A stretch of DNA of 64,000 bases. It comes from Trichomonas vaginalis G3. Taxonomy: Eukaryota; Parabasalia; Trichomonadida; Trichomonadidae. Positions 49,103-59,969 of the stretch are shown one piece after another. The notes under the pieces were generated by a model. It worked only from the letters and a program-made list of their open reading frames with translations. It was not told where the DNA came from and did no database searches. Location of the stretch: positions 30,333,896-30,397,895 of the forward strand of contig NC_067206.1 of the NCBI RefSeq assembly GCF_026262505.1, in the 5' to 3' direction. Each line of letters starts with the position of its first letter. Positions within the stretch are counted from its first letter, which is position 1. The position numbers were made by a program, and so were the translations under genes.

Positions 49103-49282
49103 TCTCCTTCAATCCGCGAACTCCAAAAACTTGAATATGAGAAAAATAAATCCAGAAATCAAAAGAAAGCTACACCAGAAACAAGAAAAGAGATCAACAA
49201 GGCAAGAAATGCAAAAAGATTTCCTAAGGATAACCCTACAGGTGATTACAGAGGAGGAAAGTGGACCCCACAAGATATCTAA
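49103..49282 (+). CDS. Transposase, last part, beyond Polinton B
   Basis: After the second TCTCC copy the frame goes on in phase, IRELQKLEYEKNKSRNQKKA..., and ends RGGKWTPQDI with a stop at 49280-49282. Removing the Polinton and one TCTCC gives a continuous frame of about 455 residues, so this plain DNA transposon gene was probably intact when the Polinton landed. The end is basic and helical. Confidence 0.75.
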   Translation, partial: SPSIRELQKLEYEKNKSRNQKKATPETRKEINKARNAKRFPKDNPTGDYRGGKWTPQDI

Positions 49283-49451
49283 TTTTCAAATTTGAAATAA
49301 ACACATATTTTCTTTGTATTTGAAAATATTTTTATATTATAAGATTTTTGAACCTATAAGTAGCATGACAAAAATTATATAATTTGCTCCTTTTTTATTT
49401 TAGAATACAAATATCCCATTTGTTATATGTTCGGTATATATATGATGATAT
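49283..49451. other. AT-rich 3' region of the DNA transposon
   Basis: No gene seen. AT-rich sequence between the transposase stop and the A-tract of the right TIR. Confidence 0.6.
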
Positions 49452-49525
49452 AAAAAAAAAAAAAAAAAAAAAAAAAGGTATTGGGGCTTCCAGGCGCGTT
49501 GCGCCCTCTAGCCCCGAAGATGTTT
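49452..49525. repeat. Right TIR of the DNA transposon
   Basis: A-tract followed by the inverted copy of the left TIR, with the hairpin GGCGC-GTT-GCGCC at 49493-49505 nested in GGGGCT/AGCCCC. Ends at ...GAAGATGTTT, directly before Polinton A' sequence. Confidence 0.8.
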
Positions 49526-49556
49526 AGTATAAAACCGCTTTTTAACTTCACTTAAA

Positions 49557-52500
49557 ATGCCACGTAAGCTACGTAAGAATATACGTAAGAGGAAGAGAGC
49601 ATTGAAACATCCAATAGTAAGACTAACACCACAACAACAGTTGCAACAACAAATGCTGAATGACCCCACTATGTTGCAACAAATGTCAAGCAATCCTATG
49701 CTTTTAAACCGAGTTGTTGGTGCACAGAGTGGAGGTTTAAGAGCGGCACTTTTAGCGAAAATGGCAGGCTATGGTGGAGCTGCAGACGGAACAGCATATA
49801 ACCCTCAAAGTCAAATGAATTTGAGTTCACTCAAAAATCAAATAACAGATGTCAAAAAGTCAAACATAGACATACAGAAGCAAATAAGTGAAAACGAAAA
49901 GAAACTAGAATATGACAGACACACAAAGAAACTCAATGAGTTAAACGTAGAGAAAAAGAAGAAAGAAGAACAACTGAAAGAACTAAGTACAGAGGAATAT
50001 GCGAAAAAAGTGTCAGAAAAAGCAGCAGAAGTAGCAAAAATGGAACAAGATGTCATAAATTTGAAAAACCATACTACTCGATATAAAGTACTGAAAGATG
50101 AAGAAATAAAACAAAAAGCCCTGAAGACATATATGGATAGCGATGAGTATAAAAAAGAAGTTGAAGCAACTGTAAAGGCAGAAAAACTTTTACAGTTGCA
50201 AAACCAAACCGTACAGTATGAAAACTTAGCACAAGAAAGTAAAAATAACGACGCAGCCATGCAAAAGGCAATGAAAAGCGCAGAATATATAAAAGCTAAC
50301 AATGACTGGTTAGATGCCCAAGCCAACGCTAAAGCAGCCCAGCTTATAGGGTCAATAAGGACAAAAATACAAGCGGATGAAGACAGTTCAAATGAAACTT
50401 TAACAAATGCTGACTTTAAGAACGCCTTCGAAGCTCTTCATAGTAAGGTGAAACAAGTGAACGATTTCTCATCTGGAAAGAAACTGAAGTCTGAAGGTTT
50501 CGACAAAGAGTTAAAAGAAGTAGCACAAAATATGACGAAAATAACAGATGCAGCAACGAGACAGGCAGTTCAAAGTGCCTATGACGCCGTTAGAGCAACT
50601 GTTGTGGAAAGTCAAGAAAAAGAGTTACAACAGACCAAAACAGACCTAGTAAATGCTTTCTTAAGAACGAAAAGTCAGGTAGGACATTACGCTGCAGATG
50701 GAACATATGTGCCAGCTGGTGGAACTTATATACCACCAAACCCTCCAAGAGAAGCACCTGCACCAGGACTACCTAGAACATTTACATCGTCACATGGACA
50801 CAGACACAGGCATGCACCAAAACCAACACAACAACCAACACAACAACCAACACAACAACCAGCACAACAACCACCTCCACAACCAGCACAACAACCAACA
50901 CAACAACCAGCACAGCAACCAACAGTTCAAAACCCTGCACAACAACAACCACAAACAGAGCAAGGACATAAAAGAAGTAGAGAACAAGGAAACCAAGAAT
51001 TCTTAAAAATGCTTAAAGAAGAGTGTGGTTTCCCAGATAGTATTGACTTTAGTGACAGATATAAAGAAGCTATTGGAAAGTTCAAGGATGGAAATACTGA
51101 CCCGAACCTATTTAGCTTTATGGCTCAGCACCAAAACGGATATAATCTCAAACCTGGAAAATACAAGCTCGCTAAGGGATATGATTTAATAGCATATCAT
51201 CCAAATGACATGGATGAATTTACTCCGAGATATTTGATGTCAGAGCTAAATGACAATTCAACTTTCGTCATGAAACGCGTAAAAAATAGAGACGGAACGA
51301 AAGAACAAAAGCTTATGAATGCGGATGACGTAGATAGGGAAATTGTTGAAAACGGTCTCGGAATATATGAAATGCCAGCAGATGAGGTACAAGAAACTCC
51401 ACAGGAAGAAGTTCAGATACAACCAGACATGGAAGAAATAGTTCAGCAACAACAGCTAGAAGAGCCTGAAGGAAACGAACAAGTCCTTCCTTTGGAAACT
51501 AACTTCACAGAACTAGATGAAGATTTGGAACAGCCGAAAAATCTTGACCCTCAACAAGAGTATGCGGAGAATATGGAATATTTCCAAGAGTCTAAAAAAA
51601 ATTCGGCTGACATAGTAGAAGAATATCGAAAAATGTTTGCCGACATACAAAAGACTCCAACACCAGATGAAAATATTCGGCATAGAATGGAAGCACTGAA
51701 AGAAAATGTACACAAATACAACAACCCTTTTTACTTACGAGCATTTAACGTTCAATCTTCGGATGAACTCGGTGAAAATAAAAGGTTAAATTTCAAGAAA
51801 ACATATAGAAATGAAACATTGTTTAAAGTTCATTCAGAACCTAACCAAGATGGAAACAAACCTACTTTTGTTTCTGCAGACGATGGAACTACAATGAGAT
51901 GGGGTCATAAAGCTAACCCGGATAGGTGGTTCATAAACTTACAACCTCAATTCCAAGAAGTTGTAGACGCAATGGAAGTCAATGGTGAACAAGATATAGC
52001 TGGTATTTTAAGCGCGGCTTTAATGCCATTGAAAGATATGAAACATGCAGATATTTTGGACCAGTATGAAATGAACATGGCTGATGGAAATATAACACCT
52101 GACGTTCTAGAACATTTATCTCAAAGAACTACACAGAACCATAGAGATGGTATATTTGGTGAAGAGTTTAGAAAGAAAGTTAGGGATAGAGAAGGAAGAG
52201 AACCTATTGTACATGACCTTGCAAACGAAAGTTTACAAAATGTCATAAAAACTTACTTTGCAGACAATGAACCGAGAAGGGATGAATATTTAAGAAAACT
52301 CAAATGGACAGTACCAAATGAAATGTTAGTATTGAAAAACATGTTCCTTGACAAAATAAAACCAACTACAGAAATAAACGACGCAAGACTGAAAGATTGG
52401 GTAAAAGCTTTCCCATTCACAAAAGATATAGTTGGTAACATGGAAAGAAAACCAGAATGGCTACAAAAACATATATTTGGAAACGAGCTTATTCCATATG

Positions 52501-52871
52501 GACAGGCACTGTTTGAAGCGCTTGAACCGGAAACTCAGGAAAGAGTCATGCAAACAATACGCAAAGACTCAAATACAAACTATGACAAACTCTTTCTAGG
52601 ATATAGGTTACCTGAGATGGGCGACCAGAGCCCAAAGGCAAAAAGGGCATGGAAAATTTGCAACATACTAGATGAACATGAGGCAAAGATGCAACAACTT
52701 GAAGCAGAGGGCAAGTTACCAAAGCGACACCAAAGAAGAAGAGTAGAACAAAGTGAAAGTAGTGAAGAAGTAACTTCATCTAGTGAAAGTAGTGGCAATG
52801 AAGGAAAAAGAAGAGTTAAAAAACTCAGTCAGGAAGAAAGTAAAGCTTGGTCCACGTGGGTTCTATTATGA
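49557..52871 (+). CDS. Large Gln/Pro-repeat protein (A' copy, whole frame)
   Basis: 1104 residues in one frame. A basic N-terminus (MPRKLRKNIRKRKR), then a Gln/Met segment, long coiled coils between about 90 and 340, a QQP repeat tract near 420-460, an acidic linker, and a C-terminal region ending in a Ser/Glu/Lys patch (SESSEEVTSSSESS). No catalytic motif is seen. The mix of basic head, coiled coil and acidic patches fits a scaffold or DNA-organising virion protein. Inr-like TTCACTTAAAATG at the start. Confidence 0.7.
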   Translation: MPRKLRKNIRKRKRALKHPIVRLTPQQQLQQQMLNDPTMLQQMSSNPMLLNRVVGAQSGGLRAALLAKMAGYGGAADGTAYNPQSQMNLSSLKNQITDVKKSNIDIQKQISENEKKLEYDRHTKKLNELNVEKKKKEEQLKELSTEEYAKKVSEKAAEVAKMEQDVINLKNHTTRYKVLKDEEIKQKALKTYMDSDEYKKEVEATVKAEKLLQLQNQTVQYENLAQESKNNDAAMQKAMKSAEYIKANNDWLDAQANAKAAQLIGSIRTKIQADEDSSNETLTNADFKNAFEALHSKVKQVNDFSSGKKLKSEGFDKELKEVAQNMTKITDAATRQAVQSAYDAVRATVVESQEKELQQTKTDLVNAFLRTKSQVGHYAADGTYVPAGGTYIPPNPPREAPAPGLPRTFTSSHGHRHRHAPKPTQQPTQQPTQQPAQQPPPQPAQQPTQQPAQQPTVQNPAQQQPQTEQGHKRSREQGNQEFLKMLKEECGFPDSIDFSDRYKEAIGKFKDGNTDPNLFSFMAQHQNGYNLKPGKYKLAKGYDLIAYHPNDMDEFTPRYLMSELNDNSTFVMKRVKNRDGTKEQKLMNADDVDREIVENGLGIYEMPADEVQETPQEEVQIQPDMEEIVQQQQLEEPEGNEQVLPLETNFTELDEDLEQPKNLDPQQEYAENMEYFQESKKNSADIVEEYRKMFADIQKTPTPDENIRHRMEALKENVHKYNNPFYLRAFNVQSSDELGENKRLNFKKTYRNETLFKVHSEPNQDGNKPTFVSADDGTTMRWGHKANPDRWFINLQPQFQEVVDAMEVNGEQDIAGILSAALMPLKDMKHADILDQYEMNMADGNITPDVLEHLSQRTTQNHRDGIFGEEFRKKVRDREGREPIVHDLANESLQNVIKTYFADNEPRRDEYLRKLKWTVPNEMLVLKNMFLDKIKPTTEINDARLKDWVKAFPFTKDIVGNMERKPEWLQKHIFGNELIPYGQALFEALEPETQERVMQTIRKDSNTNYDKLFLGYRLPEMGDQSPKAKRAWKICNILDEHEAKMQQLEAEGKLPKRHQRRRVEQSESSEEVTSSSESSGNEGKRRVKKLSQEESKAWSTWVLL

Positions 52872-52910
52872 CATATAAATCCAACTATTCTATATTTTTA
52901 CCCATATGAA

Positions 52911-54515
52911 ATGTACGCCGCTCAGAATATAACGCCAACAGTTTTGGATGCCATGAATGGAAATTTTCCGAATGGTATAACGAATGCGACAATGCCATTA
53001 GAAGGTCAGAAATAGTTCCTGGAACTTACGAATATACAACTGCTGTTTCTTATGGAAACGTAGGTGAGTTTGGAGAAGGTTCTTCAACAACAGTAGATAT
53101 TGCTTGCGACAGGTTTCATATAATTTCTATTGACAACTCTTTCTTATACGTGGAACAAGACATTGAAATAAAACCTTCTGCCAAGTTGTCTGACAAGAAA
53201 GGTTGCAATGGAATTTTCTATGTCGGATACCAATATGCTCCAGAAGTTTTCATGGGATATAAGATATATTCTAACTCTGACTTAGTTCAAACAGTAACAT
53301 GGGCAAACTATGAATGGTTCGCTTTGAGAAACTCAGTACAACCACAAGCTAGAGAACAAACAGACCAGTATGCAACTATTGAGAAAATAAGAAGACTTGA
53401 CCCTAACGTTCCAGGAGTTTATGTTAACCTTTCTGGACAAACTGCAGCAGCAGTAACCAAAGTAAAATTGAAACTTAGAGTTCCTTTGTCATCTTTCCTC
53501 ATCTTCAGGTTTTTAAGATACTTGCCAAACTGGCAGGAAAAATTTCTATCGAACTTACTCCAAGCAAAAATAACTTAGTCATTGCACCAACACAAGACCC
53601 ATTCACTCTTACAGAAGTAGTGGGAACAAATAAAATGTCATTCGCGACTTTTGCAAAAACAAAGTTGACTTAGACTTTGGTTTCTCAAACCTCAACACTG
53701 AAGTAAACTATTATTTCAATGCTGCTGGAGATGCTTGGGACCCAGTTAAGTTCACATGCGAAAAATTTGAATGCAAGAGAATAGAAAGCAGACTTGCAGT
53801 CTATATGTTGGACCCAGATATTTCAAATGCTTTAGCTGCCAAATATATTGCAGTTCCACTTATGTTCCCTATACACCAAATATCTGTCAAAGACTTTGCA
53901 GGTGAAGTTGGAAACCAAAGTGCTGACCCAGGTGCAAGAACAGATATTGCTTTAACAACTGCAATGAAACATGCAGATACTATGTTTGTACTGTTCAGAC
54001 GAACTATAAATGACTATTCTTGTTTCTACAACCCTGGTATTAAATACCATATAAACATAGATGGCAAATACTATCCAAGAGAAGAATATTCCACAGTTGA
54101 GGATATGAGGTCATACAACTTGACATTAGATGCTATGAACTTTAACAACAACTTCACAACAACCATTAACCCTGAAATGCAAAGTTCTATTATGCCATAT
54201 GTGAAAGTATGGACTCATACAGGAGGTCAAAAAACTCAATATACAAATGGAGACCGTTCAAACTTTTGGCTTGGCATTCCATTTGCTGACTCAGAAGACT
54301 TTATGGGTGGTATTTCAACTGTTGGTACAGTTCAAATACAATATACTGGTGACAGAGACGGTCCAGATGAATTGAAAGCAAAGAAGTTTACAAAACCAAT
54401 AGCACTTTTCACGGAAGATGCTCTTTTGAAAATTCGTTCGATGAAACCTGCTGGGGCTCCTCAGATTGGTATAACGACAGCTTCCATCGAGCAGATTTTG
54501 GCAGCAGGTCAGTAA
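52911..54515 (+). pseudogene. Major capsid protein region (A')
   Basis: Same landmarks as 5740-7349 (for example FLIFRFLRYLPNW and RRTINDYSCFYNPGI). Broken fossil. Confidence 0.7.
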
Positions 54516-54828
54516 GTTGTTCTTGAACTGACTTCTCTCCGTCAAATATTGACAGTACGCCAGTTTTGATATAGTATTGTATTATAAACTTACCTTTAGA
54601 AATATCGGTCAGTTTTGTTGTTATATTTTTGTCTGCTTCAAGAACTTTCACCATCTCGGTTATACCAACTTTCTTTGCTTTATGAAAATATTTTGGTTCA
54701 GCAAAGACTGCTATTCTATAACATTTTCCATTGTTTGTGTAAAGAACTATTCTATCAATGAACTTGTATTGTTTGTGTGTGTAAACTTTGTTTTGCTTCA
54801 ATTCGAAGAGATACTCAAATACGTCCAT
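54409..54828 (-). CDS. 139-residue unknown protein (A' copy)
   Basis: Differs from the A protein (7243-7662) at a handful of residues and is still open from start to stop, in contrast to its neighbours. Overlaps the capsid 3' end as in A. Confidence 0.6.
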   Translation of the reverse strand: MDVFEYLFELKQNKVYTHKQYKFIDRIVLYTNNGKCYRIAVFAEPKYFHKAKKVGITEMVKVLEADKNITTKLTDISKGKFIIQYYIKTGVLSIFDGEKSVQEQLTDLLPKSARWKLSLYQSEEPQQVSSNEFSKEHLP

Positions 54829-54846
54829 CTTTTTATTCTAAGTAAA

Positions 54847-55426
54847 ATGTCATTTCCGAAAAATAGAAGCGTAAGTGTTTCAAAAAGGTTTAATGGCGAT
54901 GGCAGATGTGAAGTTAAATTCACCAACTCAAACAAACAGTCAAAGTGTTGTTGTCAATGTCAAAGACAGAGATGTTGAAGTGGGAAACCATACGAAGACG
55001 AAGATGGTATAACAATAGTTCCTGTAAAAGAACCAACATACCCTGAAGTTAGCAGAGACTTAAGTTCTGTTGCAGATATTCGAAACGACTACCAACAACT
55101 TAAAGACAAACTTAAAACTCAGGAGAAGATTTGTCAAGCTTTAGGTATAATGTTAAACTTGGTTGAGCACAAACCCTGTAAAAGTGAACTCATATGTCAT
55201 CGCACCTCATGAAATTTTGAAAGAACTATTGAAACTTTTGACAGAGGCAGACGATATAAACATCAAAGAAATAGAACCCGACATTGCTTGCTGTGGGTTT
55301 CATACAATGTCATTGACAAGATATACGTTATGAAAGGAGGTGAAACGTTGAACTTAAAAATATAGTTTCCCAGACGTCATAAAAATATTTGACGACCACA
55401 ACATTTCATTAAAATTTACTTGCTAA
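54847..55426 (+). pseudogene. CCG-motif protein region (A')
   Basis: Decayed counterpart of 7681-8262. Broken fossil. Confidence 0.6.
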
Positions 55427-55432
55427 GTAAAA

Positions 55433-56243
55433 ATGGCAGAAGACATAGTGGTTTATACTATTACGACTAAAAACCCTGAGTCATATAATTCTATAACAAC
55501 AAACTTACAAAGTCCTCAAGGACGATATTGTAAACTGACCTTAAACACGATGACGACTAAAAGCCTGTTTTGCTCTTTTGACACCAGAAGATTTTATTGT
55601 TGTGAATGGTAAAAATACTCCTTTGAAGATACTTACTCAGATATACCACCAACAGGTTTTGTTGACTTATTTAATACTTTAAGGACGGATGTAACATGTG
55701 CTGCAACTAGAGCAGGTTTCATTATGTTTGGATGTCCGACTGAGTTTAGTATAAACGATATGAGCTATAATACAAAACTTATATCTGGTTTTTACTACCA
55801 ACAGTTTCCTATAACAGGAAAAGGTGTCATACAAGGAATGTCTGTTCCATTGACTTTAAGTACACCTATTTTATATATTGTTTCAAACTTAGGTTCAAAG
55901 TGCTATTCGAATGTCGACAGAAACTACTATGACCAAAAGATACTCATGCGTATAAACAACACTTTCTCTGCTGGTTTGCCTATTGTTCATTCGAATGCAG
56001 AGTTTTCAGCTTTAGTGAACTCAAACACTTTAGCAAACATAAACTTAACCTTAGTTGACGCAAACTTTGTTCCTGTAAAACTTTTATGTCCTATGTATTT
56101 GTCAATGACGGCAGAAAGTTTCGAATTGGAAGATGCAACTGGTGAAAGTATTGTACTACAAGAAACAACTTCAACAACAAATAGCTCAAGAACAACAAAT
56201 GCAACAAATGGAACAAATGCAACAACAAATAGCTCAAGAATAA
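55433..56243 (+). pseudogene. Penton-like protein region (A')
   Basis: Counterpart of 8510-9333. The latter part (from 55724) still reads well, with MFGCPTEFSINDMSYNTKLI. Broken fossil. Confidence 0.55.
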
Positions 56244-56274
56244 AAAAAATATTTTTTTTATTTTTATAAAAAAA

Positions 56275-57508
56275 ATGTACAGAATAGACGTTTCAGATTT
56301 TTATGACTTCCAAGCGTTCAGAAATATGTGTCCATTTCGAGACTATAACAAAGCAGTCGAGAATTTGAAACGTTTAGTCATTTATGTCGACTCTGCCCAG
56401 AATGTTATGTCATGAAAGAATGGGATGTAGTCTTTAACAAACCAAGAGCGACAATAGTTTCAGAACAAGAATGTAAACAGAAACTTAAGAAAATAAAAGT
56501 CGTACAAGTTGGTATGAAGATGTTAGATGCTTGGGATATCTTATTGTCAAAGTTAGAAGATTTTTCAGTTCGTGGTATAAAGTTCTATACACCATCTCCA
56601 AACTTCTATTCTATCTTCACTGGATATAAATACGAACAAGTAGAATGGAAAGAAAATGTTATAGAAGCTTGGTTAGACCATGTCAAAGAAATTATATGCA
56701 ATGGAAAACGAAAGAGTCTATGAGTATATCTTATGTTGGTTTGCAAACATCTTACAACATCCAAGTGCTAAAAATGAAACTGCTCTCATTGTAATTGGAA
56801 AACAAGGAACTGGTAAGAACACTTTCTTTACAGATATTTTGTGCAAACTGTTTAGAAGGCTATTCGAACCCGAATATGACAAACTTAGAAAACATCTGCG
56901 GTAAATTTAACTCTTCAATAGAGAATATGAAACTTATAGTATGTAACGAACTTCAAAGTATAGATACAACAAAGGTTTTAAACTCAGATGCTTTGAAGAG
57001 TCTTATAACAGACAAAGTTGGAGTTGTTGAAAGAAAGTATAGAGACCAAAGAGTTTGTGAAAATGTTGCAAATTTCATCATGGTTTCAAACAACGCCGTT
57101 CCGATGAAGTTAGAAAGTTCTGACAGAAGATATGTAGTTGTCAGAACGTCAGAAGCTCATATGCAAGATACAGAATATTTTGACGACTTAGCAGAAACTT
57201 TAACACCTAACTTTTACAACCACTTGTTCTCATATTTCATGACATTAGATATTTCAAAGTTCAATCCAAGACAAATTCCACATACCGAAGAGACAAACAT
57301 TGTTAGAAGCAAACAAGAGTGTATATGAACTGTTCATAGATGAGACTAACTTTGAGTGTTTAGATGAAAGGTCATTGTACGATTCGTATAAACAGTATTG
57401 TCAAGAGTATGGTTATATGACAGCGTCTAACGAACATTCTTGGCAAATGTCAAAAGTCTTTTAGATGTTCAGAATGGTGTATATACAAAGAAAAATTTTT
57501 CTGAGTAA
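56275..57508 (+). pseudogene. SF3 helicase region (A')
   Basis: Counterpart of 9364-10599 with the same Walker A (GKQGTGKN), motif C and arginine-finger blocks. Broken fossil. Confidence 0.7.
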
Positions 57509-57545
57509 ATTTTAAAAAAATATTTTTTTTCCGATAGAAAAAAAG

Positions 57546-57964
57546 ATGACAAAATTCATCTCAGTCAACAAGTACATGTCAGGACTTAAAGAAGAACTAG
57601 ACCCATTCACATATTTGAATGTTTACTTCTACCATTTTGAAAAGTCTACATTTGACAAAGTTTGGAACATCGAACCAGTTAAGTTTGCTATTGTGACTAA
57701 AAATGGTGCGAAATTTGAAGACTTAGACATAGAAGGTTTGTTAACAGTCAAAGAAAGTTTTGACAGAAGGTTCTCAAACCTTAAAGAAGGCAAAGATACA
57801 AACTTGTTATACCTTATGAACCAAAGAAAGCAGACGACTATGAATATTATGAGTCTAAGATAGTTGAAGTTCAAGGTAAATTGGGTAAAAAGATTTTAGA
57901 GTCTAAGCCAGTGTTTGCTCCTAAAGAGGAAGAGAACATTGACATTGACCCAGAAATGTTCTAA
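57546..57964 (+). pseudogene. Acidic-tailed candidate ssDNA-binding protein region (A')
   Basis: Counterpart of 10637-11056. Broken fossil. Confidence 0.55.
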
Positions 57965-57980
57965 AAATAAAATTTTATTT

Positions 57981-58429
57981 TTACATGTCAAATTTCTTTT
58001 TCTCTGGCTCTGGCTCTGGTTCTTTCTTCTCTTCTTCTACTTTCTTTTCTTTCTTTTCTCTCTTCTTCTTCTCTGGTGAGTTATGTCAACTTCTCAGAAC
58101 CATATTTTTGTAAAAGGTCTTTGTCATTTAATAGCTTTCTATTCTGTTTTCTATTTCATTTTCAAGAACAGCGCATGTGTCTTCTTTGCATTCTAAGAAG
58201 TTTTGTTGGACTTCATCTCTCCAAGAGGCGTCATCTCTGTCAACAAGTCTGTCATTGACAAATTTTAAGACTTCTCTGCTTAAGGTTTTATGGTTCTTGT
58301 CATATTCCAGAAACAGAACTTTAGAACAAATTCACCTTTCTTGTTTACACTATGTAAGATTTTATGGTCGACAGATGTTTTGCTGTCGAAAAGCTTGTCT
58401 CGAATATAGATAGCGAAATCGCTAGACAT
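57981..58429 (-). pseudogene. Lys/Glu-tailed protein region (A')
   Basis: Counterpart of 11073-11518. Broken fossil. Confidence 0.5.
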
Positions 58430-58464
58430 TCCTAAAAGATAAAAATTTTAATTTTTCTAAAAAT

Positions 58465-59334
58465 ATGTTAGAAAAAAAGTTTGCTGACATTGACAAAAAA
58501 TTTGAGAATGTTTTAAATAAGAACAAGAGGAATTGGAAAATGCTCAGATAAAACCCATACATGACAAGTTCCTATTTGCTCAGAATGGTATAACAGGTCT
58601 AATCGCACCACCTGGTCGGGTAAGACTTTCACTTATCTTAAAATGGCTGCCAACAACAAGAACTAGATGAGAAGAACCCATTCTATGAGTTAGTAGTCAT
58701 TTGTAGTACTTCTGGTCAATTTGACCAAACCGTCAATTCGTTCAAAGATATTATAAAAAAGTCTAAGTTAGTATGTATAAAGATACTGAGTTGTTAGATT
58801 GGATAAAGAAGTACCAAAGAAGAGTTTTGAAGTACAATGCTATAAATGAGTATGTCAATTCTAAGTTTAAAGACCCAAATGAGGAAATGCAGAGAATATT
58901 AGAGAAGAAACACTTCAGAAACAAACAGAAAGAGATTGAGTACCTTTCGAAGAAATTGCAATCTTACGATTGGAAGACTTACCCTCACAGATGTCTTCTT
59001 ATCTTAGATGACTTTGCTTCTCATCCTTTGTTAAAGAACAGAGAACAAGACATGTGTCGAATCTAAGAAGCTCAGACACTTTAACATTTCAGTTGTCATT
59101 TGTGTACAGACAGCCAAGAGTTTAAGTAAGGATGTAAAGAGAATACTTACTGATATTATACTTTTCCCCGGATTGTCCGAAGACGATTTCATGGAACTTA
59201 TGAAAGAGTCCATGGCAGGTAAGTTTGACAGACATGAACTATGGGAGAAGTACAAAGTCATACAAGACCCTCATACTTCTTTCAGAATTCACATCTACGC
59301 AAACAAAGTTCAAATTGTAAAAAGTCAAGCGTAA
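58465..59334 (+). pseudogene. Packaging ATPase region (A')
   Basis: Counterpart of 11555-12416, with the Walker B block CLLILDDFAS and the ICVQTAKSLSKDV block visible. Broken fossil. Confidence 0.65.
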
Positions 59335-59440
59335 AAATGTAAGTGTTTGAGTCTTAGTCTGTTGTGGTGCTGGGGCTGTCGGTTCTTCTGGCTTTGGAAT
59401 GGACTCGGTTGGTGGAACGTCGGACATTCGTTTGTGTCCT

Positions 59441-59896
59441 GTCGGAAGGAAGAACTCGGAATGCCAGAAGGAAGGACTTTTCCTGTCGGAAAGAAAAACT
59501 TTTCCTGTCGGAAGGAAGGACTTTTCCTGTCGGAAAGAAAAACTTTTCCTGAAGGAAAGAAAAATTTTTCCTGAAGGAAAGAAAAATTTTTCCTGAAGGA
59601 AAGAAAAATTTTTCCTGAAGGTCGGCCAAAAAGTTCTCAATTTTCGAAAATTTGAATGGTTTACGGACGGACAACAAGAAAAATTTTTCCTGTTGGAAAG
59701 AAAAACTTTTCCTGTCGGAAAGAAAAACTTTTCCTGTCGGAAGGAAGGACTTTTCCTGTCGGAAGGAAGGACTTTTCCTGTCGGAAAGAAAAACTTTTCC
59801 TGTCGGAAGGAAGGACTCGGAATGCCAGAAGGAAAAACTTTTTCTGTCGGAAGGAAGGACTCGGAATGCCAGAAGGAAGGACTCGGAATGCCAGAA
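59441..59896. repeat. 22-bp minisatellite, A' array with a second unit type
   Basis: About 20 units. Besides the TTTTCCTGTCGGAAGGAAGAA form there is a second 22-bp form, GGACTCGGAATGCCAGAAGG(AA), interspersed near 59452 and 59815-59896. In A that form occurs only once, at the array's right edge. A roughly 60-bp segment shared with 14878-14940 sits in the middle. Flanked as in A by copies of two divergent gene starts. Confidence 0.8.
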
Positions 59897-59969
59897 GGAT
59901 TTGACAAGACAATTTACCTTATAGAGCTACCTGAGCCATCTTTGGTGTCAAGCTTGAAAAATAAACGCT

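Larger units (their letters stand above)
25698..49525. mobile_element. DNA transposon (Kolobok/Mutator-like) with Polinton B inserted in it
   Basis: Bounded by inverted repeats of about 49 bp (AAACATCTTCGGGGCTAGAG at the outer left, matched on the right), each continuing into a homopolymer (T at 25747-25776, A at 49452-49476). Without the Polinton it is about 2.66 kb and encodes one transposase. No target duplication is visible at its outer ends: left flank GTGAC, right flank AGTAT. It separates Polinton A from A'. Confidence 0.75.

Noticed and set aside
49838-50326. Minus-strand Ser/Phe-rich frame
   Set aside because: Shadow of the Lys/Glu-rich coiled coil of the large gene.
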